Of a DNA stretch of 64,000 nucleotides, positions 42,765 to 50,009 are shown one piece after another; position 1 is the first letter of the stretch; each line of letters opens with the position of its first letter. The notes under the pieces are model-generated. The model worked only from the letters and a program-made list of their open reading frames with translations. It did not search any database and had not been told where the DNA came from. Origin of the DNA: CAVVJA01 sp963779485 (lineage in GTDB: Bacteria > Actinomycetota > Actinomycetes > Mycobacteriales > Jatrophihabitantaceae); the NCBI GenBank assembly GCA_963779485.1, contig CAVZYJ010000005.1, forward strand, positions 186,001 through 250,000, written 5' to 3'. Made by a program: the position numbers and the translations under genes.

Positions 42765-43955
42765 ATGGGCGCCGCGTGGGACGCCGTTCGGCACTGGCTC
42801 GCCACCACCGGCTCGATGACCTGGCAGATCACCTGGTCGCTCATCCTTGGCTTCACCCTGTCGGCGATCATCGAGTCGCTCGTCCGGAAGTCGACGATTT
42901 CCCGGCTCCTCCCCGACGATCGTCCGCGCAGTCTCGCGACGGCCACCGGATTGGGCGCAGCCTCGTCGTCGTGCTCCTACGCGGCCGTTGCCTTGGCCCG
43001 ATCCCTGTTCCGCAAGGGCGCCGACTTCACGGCCGCAATGGCGTTCTCGATCGCGAGCACGAATCTCGTCATCGAGCTGGGGCTCATCCTGGCCCTGTTG
43101 CTCGGCTGGCAGTTCACGCTCGCCGAGTTCGTCGGCGGTCCGTTGATGATCTTCTTCGTAGCCCTGTTGTTCCGACGGTTCCTCACCAGCTGGACCCGCG
43201 ATGCCGCGCTCCAGCAGGCCGAGCACGGGTTGGCCGGATCTATGGAGGGTCACGCCGCCATGGACATGAGCGTCGGAGGTTCCGGCAGCTTCGCCCGACG
43301 CCTGGCCAGCCCAGCCGGCTTCACTTCGGTGAGCCACAACTTCGTGATGGCATGGGCCGCGATCATTCGCGATCTGGTCATCGGCCTGTTCCTCGCTGGT
43401 GCGGCCGCGGCATGGGTGCCCGACACGTTCTGGCAAAGCCTGTTCTTCACCGACCATCCAGTGGCGGCCAAGATCTGGGGTCCGCTGATCGGCCCGCTGG
43501 TTGCCGTCGCGTCGTTCGTGTGCTCGATCGGCAATGTGCCCCTCGCCGCCGTGCTCTGGAACGGCGGTATCTCCTTCGGCGGAGTCGTGGCGTTCATCTT
43601 CGCGGACCTGATCATCATTCCGCTGATCCATATCTACCGGCGCTACTACGGCCGCCGTGCGGCGTGGCTCATCACCTGGACGTTCTACGTGAGCATGGTT
43701 GCCGCGGGCTACGTCGTCGAGCTGACCTTTCAACCACTCGGCCTCGTGCCGGAGGGACCCCGGAACGCGAGCGTCGGCGAGGACGCCATCCGCTGGAACT
43801 ACACGACCGTGCTCAACATCGTCTTCCTGGTCCTGGCCGCGACGCTGGTGTGGCGGTTCTTCCGCACCGGTGGTCGGGACATGTTGGCGATGATGGGCGG
43901 CGCCCCGGAGCCGGAGGCGGGTCAGGATCATTCGCATGACGCCGCCCCGTCCTGA
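42765..43955 (+). CDS. ArsP/DUF318-like permease
   Basis: About 396 residues from ATG 42765, which has a GGGGGAGG ribosome site; GTG 42759 is in frame. Two blocks of four helices flank a cytoplasmic loop containing HAAMDMSVGG. Each block has the permease motif: SSSCSYAAVALARSLFRKGA with AFSIASTNLVIELGLI, and FVCSIGNVPLAAVLWNGGIS. These are the ArsP_1 (DUF318) permease hallmarks; relatives export organoarsenicals or are uncharacterised. The His-rich tail (DHSHD) could bind metal. Confidence 0.85.
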   Translation: MGAAWDAVRHWLATTGSMTWQITWSLILGFTLSAIIESLVRKSTISRLLPDDRPRSLATATGLGAASSSCSYAAVALARSLFRKGADFTAAMAFSIASTNLVIELGLILALLLGWQFTLAEFVGGPLMIFFVALLFRRFLTSWTRDAALQQAEHGLAGSMEGHAAMDMSVGGSGSFARRLASPAGFTSVSHNFVMAWAAIIRDLVIGLFLAGAAAAWVPDTFWQSLFFTDHPVAAKIWGPLIGPLVAVASFVCSIGNVPLAAVLWNGGISFGGVVAFIFADLIIIPLIHIYRRYYGRRAAWLITWTFYVSMVAAGYVVELTFQPLGLVPEGPRNASVGEDAIRWNYTTVLNIVFLVLAATLVWRFFRTGGRDMLAMMGGAPEPEAGQDHSHDAAPS

Positions 43956-44072
43956 TCACGCTCGGTAGTAGCTATCGCAGAGCGTTGCGGCGCTGCGCGG
44001 CCCTCAGTAGCTTCCGGGCGGCCGCGCTGTGTCTGGCAATTGGCCCGGTGATCATCCGGATGCGATCATCCT

Positions 44073-44163
44073 GCCGCGTCCCGCGCGTGCATGGGACGGA
44101 TGTGCACTCTTGATCACCTCAGAAGTCGACTCCTATCGCATGACTGCGCGCGAGCCGACGCCG
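44073..44163 (+). repeat. Diverged direct repeat, copy 1 (5' of amylase)
   Basis: It is similar to 46081-46173. Shared blocks include CATGGGACGG/CGTGGGACGG, GCACTC-TGA-CACC, TGCGCGCGA and GACGCCG. In the same reading frame both copies translate to RPA-AWDG-ALL-T and ARE-TP, so the repeat may come from a once-coding element. Confidence 0.6.
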
Positions 44164-44205
44164 CGACGGTTCCGTCGACGCCCGCTGGCCGTACATCTCG
44201 AGTCT

Positions 44206-44217
44206 GTAAGGGCTTAC
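44206..44217. promoter_or_regulatory. Candidate operator GTAAG-GG-CTTAC upstream of the amylase
   Basis: Five-base arms separated by two bases lie 82 bases before the amylase start. The size and position suit a LacI-family sugar regulator such as those controlling actinobacterial amylases; this is inference without a known consensus match. Confidence 0.3.
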
Positions 44218-44298
44218 GCGGCCACTGCCGAAAGGGCTAATCTGCCCTCGCTTATTCCATTTCTGCCGCGTGGGCGGCCGCCGTCAAGGAGGGTTGCT

Positions 44299-45897
44299 AT
44301 GAGCCGGTCTACCGCACCGCTCGTTCGCCGCTGGTTCCGGCGCAGGGGGATCGCGGCCGGCGCCGCCGTTCTTGTTGCGGGCGGGTTGACGGCGTGGGCA
44401 GTGGTACCTGCGGACGCGTCGTCGTCTGCGAACGCACCGACAGCGGACAGTCGTGCCGGGTGGGTTGTCCGTGATGTGTCGGCGAACCTGTTCGAGTGGA
44501 ACTGGCCCTCGGTCGCAAACGAATGCACGAACGTGCTCGGTCCGGCGGGCTACGGGAGCGTGCAGGTCGCTCCGCCGCAGGACTCGGTCAAGCGAACGTC
44601 GCTGGGCAATGGCAGCAACACGGTGCTGCACCCGTGGTGGGAGGTGTATCAGCCGGTCGACTACAACCTCACTAGCCGGATGGGCACCGAGACGCAGTTC
44701 AGGTCAATGGTCGCCACGTGCCGTCGCGCCGGTGTCAAGGTGCTCGTCGACGCGGTCATCAATCACATGACCGGCCAGGGCAACATTTCCTACGGCGGCG
44801 TGAGCTACACCAAGTACAACTACCCCGGCCTGTACGGGCCGAGCAACTTCCACAGCTACCCAGCCGACTGCCCAATCCCACCGGCCGCGGGTACCAGCGA
44901 CCGTGAGGGCAACATCACGGACTTCAACGACTACACCCAGGTCTTCAACTGCGAGCTGGTCGGCCTGTCGGATCTACGCACCCAGTCGAACTACGTTCGC
45001 GACACCCTCGCCGCGTATCTGAACAAGCTGATCAGCTACGGCGTCTCCGGGTTCCGGGTGGACGCTGCCAAGCACATCGGCCAGACCGACCTGGCCGCGA
45101 TCGAGTCCCGGCTGCACAACACGGTGGACGGCGCCCGTCCGTACCTGGCGCTGGAAGTCGCGCCCGGCAGCCCGGGCCGGATCTCGGCATTCGCGTTCCA
45201 GAACGTCGGCAACCTGCTCGGTTTCGACTACGCCAGCCAAATCCAGAGCGCGTTCAAGAGCTACAACAGCCCGCCGAACGACGGAAACATCGGCGACCTG
45301 AAGATCTTCGGTGCGGACTCCGGCCTGCTGCCCAGCAACAAAGAACTGGTGTTCATCGAAAACCACGACACCGAACGCAACGGCTCGACCCTCAACTACA
45401 AAGACCCGAACAACACCATCGCCAACGAGTTCATGCTCGCCTGGCCGCACGGCACTCCGCAGGTCTACGCCAGCTTCGCGTGGCTCACCAGCGACGACTC
45501 CCCGCCCTCTGACGCGAATGGCCTGATCACGAACACCGTGTGCAACAACACCACATGGGTGTGCGTCGACCAGTACACCGGCGTGCGGAACATGGTGGCT
45601 TTCCACAACTACGTCGGCGGCGCCCCAGTGGCTAACTGGTACGACGACGGCGTGAACCTAATCGCCTTTAGTCGCGGTGGCCGCGGGTTCTTCAGCACCA
45701 ATAACGAAACAACCGCCAAGACCATTACGGTGCAGACCGGGCTACGACAAGGCACATACTGCGACATCATTCATGGCGGTATCGTCGCAGGACGTTGCAC
45801 CGGACCGACGGTCACGGTCCGCGGCAACGGGTTTGCAACCATCACCGTACGCAGCTACGACTCCGTCGCCTTCACCGCCCAAGACCGGCTCCGCTAA
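44299..45897 (+). CDS. Secreted alpha-amylase (GH13)
   Basis: 532 residues from ATG 44299, with an AAGGAGGG ribosome site. A twin-arginine-like, basic signal peptide (about 1-40, ending near ADASS) directs export. The (beta/alpha)8 barrel shows region I DAVINHMT, region II GFRVDAAKH with the nucleophile Asp, region III LALEVAPG with the acid Glu, and region IV FIENHDTERNG. A C-terminal beta domain (about 430-525) follows. It hydrolyses alpha-1,4 bonds of starch outside the cell. There is no starch-binding module. It is flanked by diverged direct repeats. Confidence 0.94.
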   Translation: MSRSTAPLVRRWFRRRGIAAGAAVLVAGGLTAWAVVPADASSSANAPTADSRAGWVVRDVSANLFEWNWPSVANECTNVLGPAGYGSVQVAPPQDSVKRTSLGNGSNTVLHPWWEVYQPVDYNLTSRMGTETQFRSMVATCRRAGVKVLVDAVINHMTGQGNISYGGVSYTKYNYPGLYGPSNFHSYPADCPIPPAAGTSDREGNITDFNDYTQVFNCELVGLSDLRTQSNYVRDTLAAYLNKLISYGVSGFRVDAAKHIGQTDLAAIESRLHNTVDGARPYLALEVAPGSPGRISAFAFQNVGNLLGFDYASQIQSAFKSYNSPPNDGNIGDLKIFGADSGLLPSNKELVFIENHDTERNGSTLNYKDPNNTIANEFMLAWPHGTPQVYASFAWLTSDDSPPSDANGLITNTVCNNTTWVCVDQYTGVRNMVAFHNYVGGAPVANWYDDGVNLIAFSRGGRGFFSTNNETTAKTITVQTGLRQGTYCDIIHGGIVAGRCTGPTVTVRGNGFATITVRSYDSVAFTAQDRLR

Positions 45898-46196
45898 CCG
45901 TCCTGGCGAGGCTGATCATTTGAAACCTCTGGATGCATGGTTCGTCGCAGGAATAGGCAGCCCTTCGTAGCTGTCGGATAACTCGACCGGGCGGCCTGGT
46001 CAAAGGGCGCTTGCACCGTCGCGCAACGACGCCGTGCGGCGTCCTTGACCAGGTCGACCACAGCTTTGGCCGCACGATGTGTCGCGTCCAGCGCACGCGT
46101 GGGACGGCCGAGCACTCCTGACCACCCCAGGACTTCACTTCCGCCCCATCGATGCGCGCGAAGCGACGCCGAGCCATAACGAGGCGGCTCCTACTG
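45898..46196. other. Intergenic stretch after the amylase
   Basis: Holds an inverted pair CCTGGTCAA (about 45993-46001) and TTGACCAGG (46045-46053) about 95 bases after the stop, which may serve as a terminator stem, and then the second repeat copy at 46081-46173. No gene is supported. Confidence 0.45.
46081..46173 (+). repeat. Diverged direct repeat, copy 2 (3' of amylase)
   Basis: Partner of 44073-44163, ending 24 bases before tRNA-Ser(CGA). See copy 1 for shared blocks. The pair brackets the amylase gene in direct orientation. Confidence 0.6.
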
Positions 46197-46281
46197 CGGT
46201 GGCGGTGGGATTTGAACCCACGGAGGCTTGCACCTCACACGCTTTCGAGGCGTGCTCCTTAGGCCGCTCGGACACGCCACC
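46197..46281 (-). tRNA. tRNA-Ser(CGA)
   Basis: 85 bases on the minus strand. Acceptor GGTGGCG pairs with CGCCACC; anticodon stem CACGC / GCGTG encloses CTCGAAA, anticodon CGA. The variable arm is long (TGAGGTGCAAGCCTCC) and the T-loop is GGTTCAAATCC, as for serine tRNA. Confidence 0.95.
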
Positions 46282-46319
46282 GCGCGCCAGCCTACCGGAC
46301 CCGATTCGCGGAGCCGGCG

Positions 46320-46823
46320 CTACAGAACGCCGTCCCGGGGTGGTGCCGACGGCTCTGGCAGCGCGGCCGCCGAGCGCCGATCGAGGAAGAACTCCCGCAG
46401 CAGCGCGGCGCATTCGGCCTCGCGCACCCCGCCGATGACCTCGGGCCGATGATTGTGCCGGCGGTCGCGCACCAGATCCCAGACCGAGCCGGCCGCGCCG
46501 CCCTTCGGATCCCACGCGCCGAACACCAGCCGGTCGACCCGGGCCAGGACGACTGCGCCGGCGCACATAACGCAGGGCTCGAGCGTCACCGCCAGCGTGC
46601 ACCCCAGCAGGTGCCAGGAGCCGATCGCCGCGCCCGCACGGCGCAGCGCAAGTACCTCGGCGTGGGCGGTCGCATCGCGGGCCACCTCGCGCTCGTTGTG
46701 CCCGGTCGCGATGATCGCGCCGGTGCGATCGAACACCACCGCGCCCACCGGAACGTCGCCCGTCGATGGCGCTGCCCGGGCCACGTCGAGCGCGGCCCGA
46801 ATCGCCGCGTCGGGCGAGGTCAC
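46320..46823 (-). CDS. tadA: tRNA adenosine(34) deaminase TadA
   Basis: 167 residues from GTG 46823, which overlaps the upstream stop (GTGA). TadA converts A34 to inosine in tRNA-Arg(ACG). The zinc/catalytic motif is HAE (54-56, in DATAHAEVLALRRA) and PCVMC (83-87, in TLEPCVMCAGAVVLARVDRL). A Pro-rich tail extends past the usual end. The two upstream genes are tRNA-deaminase-associated proteins. Confidence 0.93.
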   Translation of the reverse strand: MTSPDAAIRAALDVARAAPSTGDVPVGAVVFDRTGAIIATGHNEREVARDATAHAEVLALRRAGAAIGSWHLLGCTLAVTLEPCVMCAGAVVLARVDRLVFGAWDPKGGAAGSVWDLVRDRRHNHRPEVIGGVREAECAALLREFFLDRRSAAALPEPSAPPRDGVL

Positions 46824-47347
46824 GCGCGGATGGCCTCGAACTCGTCCGCGCAACCCGCCTTCTCACAGATGGCGACGATCACGTCGATCGGCAAGGTGCC
46901 CTCATGGGCGCACAGGCCGAGCAACTCGCTGGCGCTGGTTCCCAAGTCGTCTACGACGGACGCGTCGCCGAGCGGCGCGCTGTCGTGGCCAGGCGCGACC
47001 AGCACGTCGCTTACGAGCTCGTCGTCGATCTCGTCTGTCTCGTCGATGTCATCGGATTCGTCCGGGTCCGCGATCTCCCCCAACTCCTCGGCGATCAGAG
47101 CGGCCAGCGGATAGCCGTCGGCGGCGTGCCCGTCGGAGAGAAACACGTGGGCCTCGTCATCGGTGGCGTCGACCCGAGCCAACGCCACGTACTCGTCGTC
47201 TTGCTCGACGACGAGCAGCCGCACGTCGCCCGGCTCGTCACGGAGGAGGTCGGCGATATCGTCCATGCTCTCGCAGTCGTCGAGATCGACCTCGACCCCG
47301 CGCCACCGATCTTTCGTGCGGGTCAGCACAGCCGCGAAGTAGCTCAT
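46820..47347 (-). CDS. tRNA adenosine deaminase-associated protein
   Basis: A 175-residue acidic protein. The N-terminal domain (SYFAAVLTRTKDRWRGVEVD, LLVVEQDDEYVALARVD) is followed by an Asp/Glu-rich linker (about 97-112) and a C-terminal helical domain (SELLGLCAHEGTLPIDVIVA). This architecture is conserved next to tadA in actinobacteria (TIGR03941 type). Its role is unknown; it may modulate TadA. Confidence 0.85.
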   Translation of the reverse strand: MSYFAAVLTRTKDRWRGVEVDLDDCESMDDIADLLRDEPGDVRLLVVEQDDEYVALARVDATDDEAHVFLSDGHAADGYPLAALIAEELGEIADPDESDDIDETDEIDDELVSDVLVAPGHDSAPLGDASVVDDLGTSASELLGLCAHEGTLPIDVIVAICEKAGCADEFEAIRA

Positions 47348-47364
47348 ACCGACTCCCCGGAGGT

Positions 47365-47895
47365 TCAGACGCGGGCCGATTCACTTGCCCGCGCGTATTC
47401 CTCCGCGAGCCCTATCCGTTCCACGATCGCATCCAGCATCTCGTCCGGATACGCGTCGAGATCGTCGAGCACCTGCTCCATCTCGTCCTCGGACAAGTTG
47501 AGATCAGCGAACAGGTCGAGGTCGCCGATCGGCCAGACTTCGTCGAGCTCGTCGTCGTCGGGCGGATCCTCGCCGAGGCGCTCCAGCACCTGCTCCGCGA
47601 GCGGATACTCGACCGACGCCGTCAGATCGCTCAGCAGCAGCGAGATACGTGCTCCGTCCTGCCGGGCGATGAGGAAGAACTCGTCGTCGATGTTGGCGAC
47701 GACGAACGGCCCACCTTCCGGCGGCTGCGAACGCAGGGCAGCGAGCAGGACGCCGAGATCGGTGAGCACAGTCGGCGGCAGCGGCTCGCAGCGCCACAGG
47801 CCAGCGTCACGGAACGCCGCCACCGCATATCTACGCCCTGCCATCATCACCGCCGACTCGACCATCGCCGCCACGTCCTGGATCGATCCTGACAC
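47365..47895 (-). CDS. Second tRNA-deaminase-associated-like protein
   Basis: A 176-residue acidic protein paralogous to its downstream neighbour: GRRYAVAAFRDAGLWRCEPL, PFVVANIDDEFFLIARQDGA, an acidic linker, then DLDLFADLNLSEDEMEQVLD. The start is uncertain: 47895 opens the frame, while internal ATGs near 47845 (before AGRRYAVA) fit the family N-terminus better. The pair lies 17 bp apart, so they are probably co-transcribed with tadA. Confidence 0.75.
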   Translation of the reverse strand: MSGSIQDVAAMVESAVMMAGRRYAVAAFRDAGLWRCEPLPPTVLTDLGVLLAALRSQPPEGGPFVVANIDDEFFLIARQDGARISLLLSDLTASVEYPLAEQVLERLGEDPPDDDELDEVWPIGDLDLFADLNLSEDEMEQVLDDLDAYPDEMLDAIVERIGLAEEYARASESARV

Positions 47896-47921
47896 GTCGC
47901 GCCTGCGGTCTCTAGGGCTAT

Positions 47922-47994
47922 AGCCTCCGCCAATAGGAACTGCCGCCCTGCGCCCGGGCCCCGCTCGGCTACGGCGCCCCTATCGGCGGAGGCT
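47922..47994. repeat. 16-bp inverted repeat (one mismatch) between divergent genes
   Basis: AGCCTCCGCCAATAGG (47922-47937) and CCTATCGGCGGAGGCT (47979-47994) pair with one mismatch around 41 GC-rich bases. It lies between the tadA-associated operon and tyrA and could be a leader structure or a double operator. Confidence 0.5.
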
Positions 47995-48043
47995 CCGAGC
48001 GATACCGTTCTGCGGTGATCTGCGCGCGCTGGGGCAAGGCCCC

Positions 48044-49009
48044 GTGACTACGGCGTTCGGCCGGGTCGCGGTGCTCGGCCTCGGCCTCATCGGGGGGTCG
48101 CTGATCCAGGCGATCCGGCATACCGGGCTCGAGGTTGTCGGCTACGACCCGGACTTGGCGACTGCGTCAGCGGCAAGCACCGCTGGTTTTCCGGTCACCG
48201 CGACCGATGCAAGCGCGGTCCACGGCGCGGACCTGGTCGTGCTTGCCATGCCGCTGCCCGAGGTGGAACCCGCGTTGCAGTCCCTCGCTCCGCACCTGAC
48301 ACCCGGCACGGTGCTGACCGATGTGGGCACGCTCAAGGCACCGGTGCTCACGGCGGTACGCCGAGTGATCCCCTCAGCGCGGTTCGTCGGGGGACATCCG
48401 CTGGCCGGCACGGAGAACACCGGATGGGCTGCGGCCGATCCACTGCTGTTCCGGGACGCGCCCTGGGCGCTGACGTTGGAGGCGGACACCGACCTCGACG
48501 CGTGGCTGGCGCTCGCCGAGCTGGTCTGCGACCTCGGGGCGAAACCGGTGCCAGCGACCACCGACGAGCAGGATGCCGCGGTGGCTCGCATCATCGGACT
48601 ACCCCACGTGCTCGCCGAGGTGCTGGCGCTCGTCGGCCTGGGCGGCGGCCCGATGGGCCTGAGCCTGGCCGCGGGTTCCTACATGTCCGGCTCCCGAGTG
48701 GCCCGCACCCGTCCGGATCTGGTGGCCACCTGGTGCGACGGGAACCGGCCCCTCGTCGATTCCCTCGACGACGTTATCCGGCAACTGACCAATACTCGGG
48801 CCAGTTTGGCGAATCACGGCTCGGTACTCGCGCTCGCGCGGGCCGGCCATCAGGCCCGAATGGATTGGGAGCACCGGGCCTTCCTGCCGGTCGAACTCAG
48901 CGCCGACCCCGACGCCCTGCGCCAGCTCGGACACAGCGGCGGGTGGATCACCGCCGTGCTCCGTGACGACGACGGCGTGCGGCTGCTCGGCATGCGGCCA
49001 TGCCCGTGA
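48044..49009 (+). CDS. tyrA: Prephenate dehydrogenase
   Basis: A 321-residue enzyme from GTG 48044 that oxidatively decarboxylates prephenate to 4-hydroxyphenylpyruvate for tyrosine synthesis. The NAD site is VAVLGLGLIGGSLIQAIR; the catalytic histidine region is FVGGHPLAGTENTGWAAAD. There is no ACT domain, so feedback inhibition by tyrosine through such a domain is not expected. The 16-bp inverted repeat lies just upstream. Confidence 0.92.
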   Translation: MTTAFGRVAVLGLGLIGGSLIQAIRHTGLEVVGYDPDLATASAASTAGFPVTATDASAVHGADLVVLAMPLPEVEPALQSLAPHLTPGTVLTDVGTLKAPVLTAVRRVIPSARFVGGHPLAGTENTGWAAADPLLFRDAPWALTLEADTDLDAWLALAELVCDLGAKPVPATTDEQDAAVARIIGLPHVLAEVLALVGLGGGPMGLSLAAGSYMSGSRVARTRPDLVATWCDGNRPLVDSLDDVIRQLTNTRASLANHGSVLALARAGHQARMDWEHRAFLPVELSADPDALRQLGHSGGWITAVLRDDDGVRLLGMRPCP

Positions 49010-49034
49010 GGCGCGCCCCGGTCGGGCGGCTGCG

Positions 49035-50000
49035 GTGATCAACCTTCGGTCCGGCGCGCCGCTGGTCGAGGTCGAACGGTCGGGCGTCGTGGAGTCGCTG
49101 CACCGTGGCCACTTGGTGGTGCTCGACGCCAGCGGGGAGGTGGTCGAAGCGGTCGGCGCACCGGCGCAGCCGATCTTTCCGCGCTCGTCGAACAAGCCGC
49201 TGCAGGCGGTCGGCATGCGGGAGCTCGGCCTATCAGTGTCCAGCTCCGGTCTCGCCCTGGCCGCGGCCTCCCACTCGGGCGAGCCCCGCCACGTCACGGT
49301 CGTGGAGTCCATGCTGGCCCAGGGGGGCTTCGACGAGAACGACCTCGATTGCCCGCCGGACTGGCCGCTGGGCGAGGCGGCCCGCGACGAGTGGGTCGCG
49401 GCCGGCGGCGGCCCGACCCGGCTGCGGATGAACTGTTCGGGCAAGCATGCGGCGATGCTGCTCACCTGTCAGGCGAACGATTGGCCGACCGACGGCTATC
49501 GAGCTGTTGATCATCCTCTGCAAATGCACCTGGCGGACGCCGTCGCTCGGCTCGCCGGCGAGCCCGTCGCGGGGGTGGGCGTGGACGGCTGCGGTGCGCC
49601 AGTCTTCGCGATCACCCTGCTCGGCCTCGCTCGGGCGTACGCCCAGCTCGTCGCCGCTCAGCGCGGCCCGGAGGCCGACGTGGCGGCGGCAATGCGAGCG
49701 CATCCTGAGCTGGTCGGCGGGACCGATCGGGCGGCCAGCCGCTTGATGGCCGGCCGGCCCGGACTGCTCGCGAAGGACGGCGCGGAGGGGGTCTTCGCCG
49801 CGGCGCTGGCGAACACCGGCGCGGTCGCCGTCAAGATCGACGATGGTGCCGCCCGTGCGGCGGAATGTGCCGTGATTGCCGGGCTTCGTCGCATTGGCCT
49901 GAGCGGCGCGGTTCTCGACGAGCGGGCCGAGATCCCGGTCACCGGCGGGGGCGCGACGGTGGGCGCGGTGCGTATTCGGCCGGGACTGTTCACGCGCTAG
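49035..50000 (+). CDS. Asparaginase II-type protein
   Basis: About 321 residues from GTG 49035, chosen because VINLRSGAPLVEVERSGVVE fits the family N-terminus; the frame is open from 48963, inside tyrA. Motifs: PRSSNKPLQAVGM, ASHSGEPRHV, MNCSGKHAAMLL and VDGCGAPVFAITLLGLARAY. This is the asparaginase II family (PF06089 type), distinct from the EcAI/EcAII fold. It should hydrolyse L-asparagine to aspartate, although several members are uncharacterised. Confidence 0.85.
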   Translation: MINLRSGAPLVEVERSGVVESLHRGHLVVLDASGEVVEAVGAPAQPIFPRSSNKPLQAVGMRELGLSVSSSGLALAAASHSGEPRHVTVVESMLAQGGFDENDLDCPPDWPLGEAARDEWVAAGGGPTRLRMNCSGKHAAMLLTCQANDWPTDGYRAVDHPLQMHLADAVARLAGEPVAGVGVDGCGAPVFAITLLGLARAYAQLVAAQRGPEADVAAAMRAHPELVGGTDRAASRLMAGRPGLLAKDGAEGVFAAALANTGAVAVKIDDGAARAAECAVIAGLRRIGLSGAVLDERAEIPVTGGGATVGAVRIRPGLFTR

Positions 50001-50009
50001 CGTTCAGCT

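Larger units (their letters stand above)
43956..44298. other. Leader region of the amylase gene with repeat copy
   Basis: No gene is supported. The region holds a diverged repeat (44073-44163) also found after the amylase gene, and a small inverted repeat at 44206-44217. An ORF from 44029 crosses the repeat in frame with the amylase but has no ribosome site and is unlike a signal peptide. Confidence 0.5.

Noticed and set aside
42137..43939. A 600-codon plus-strand ORF
   Set aside because: It runs across the SCO6745-family gene in reverse and the permease in another frame, and has no family features.
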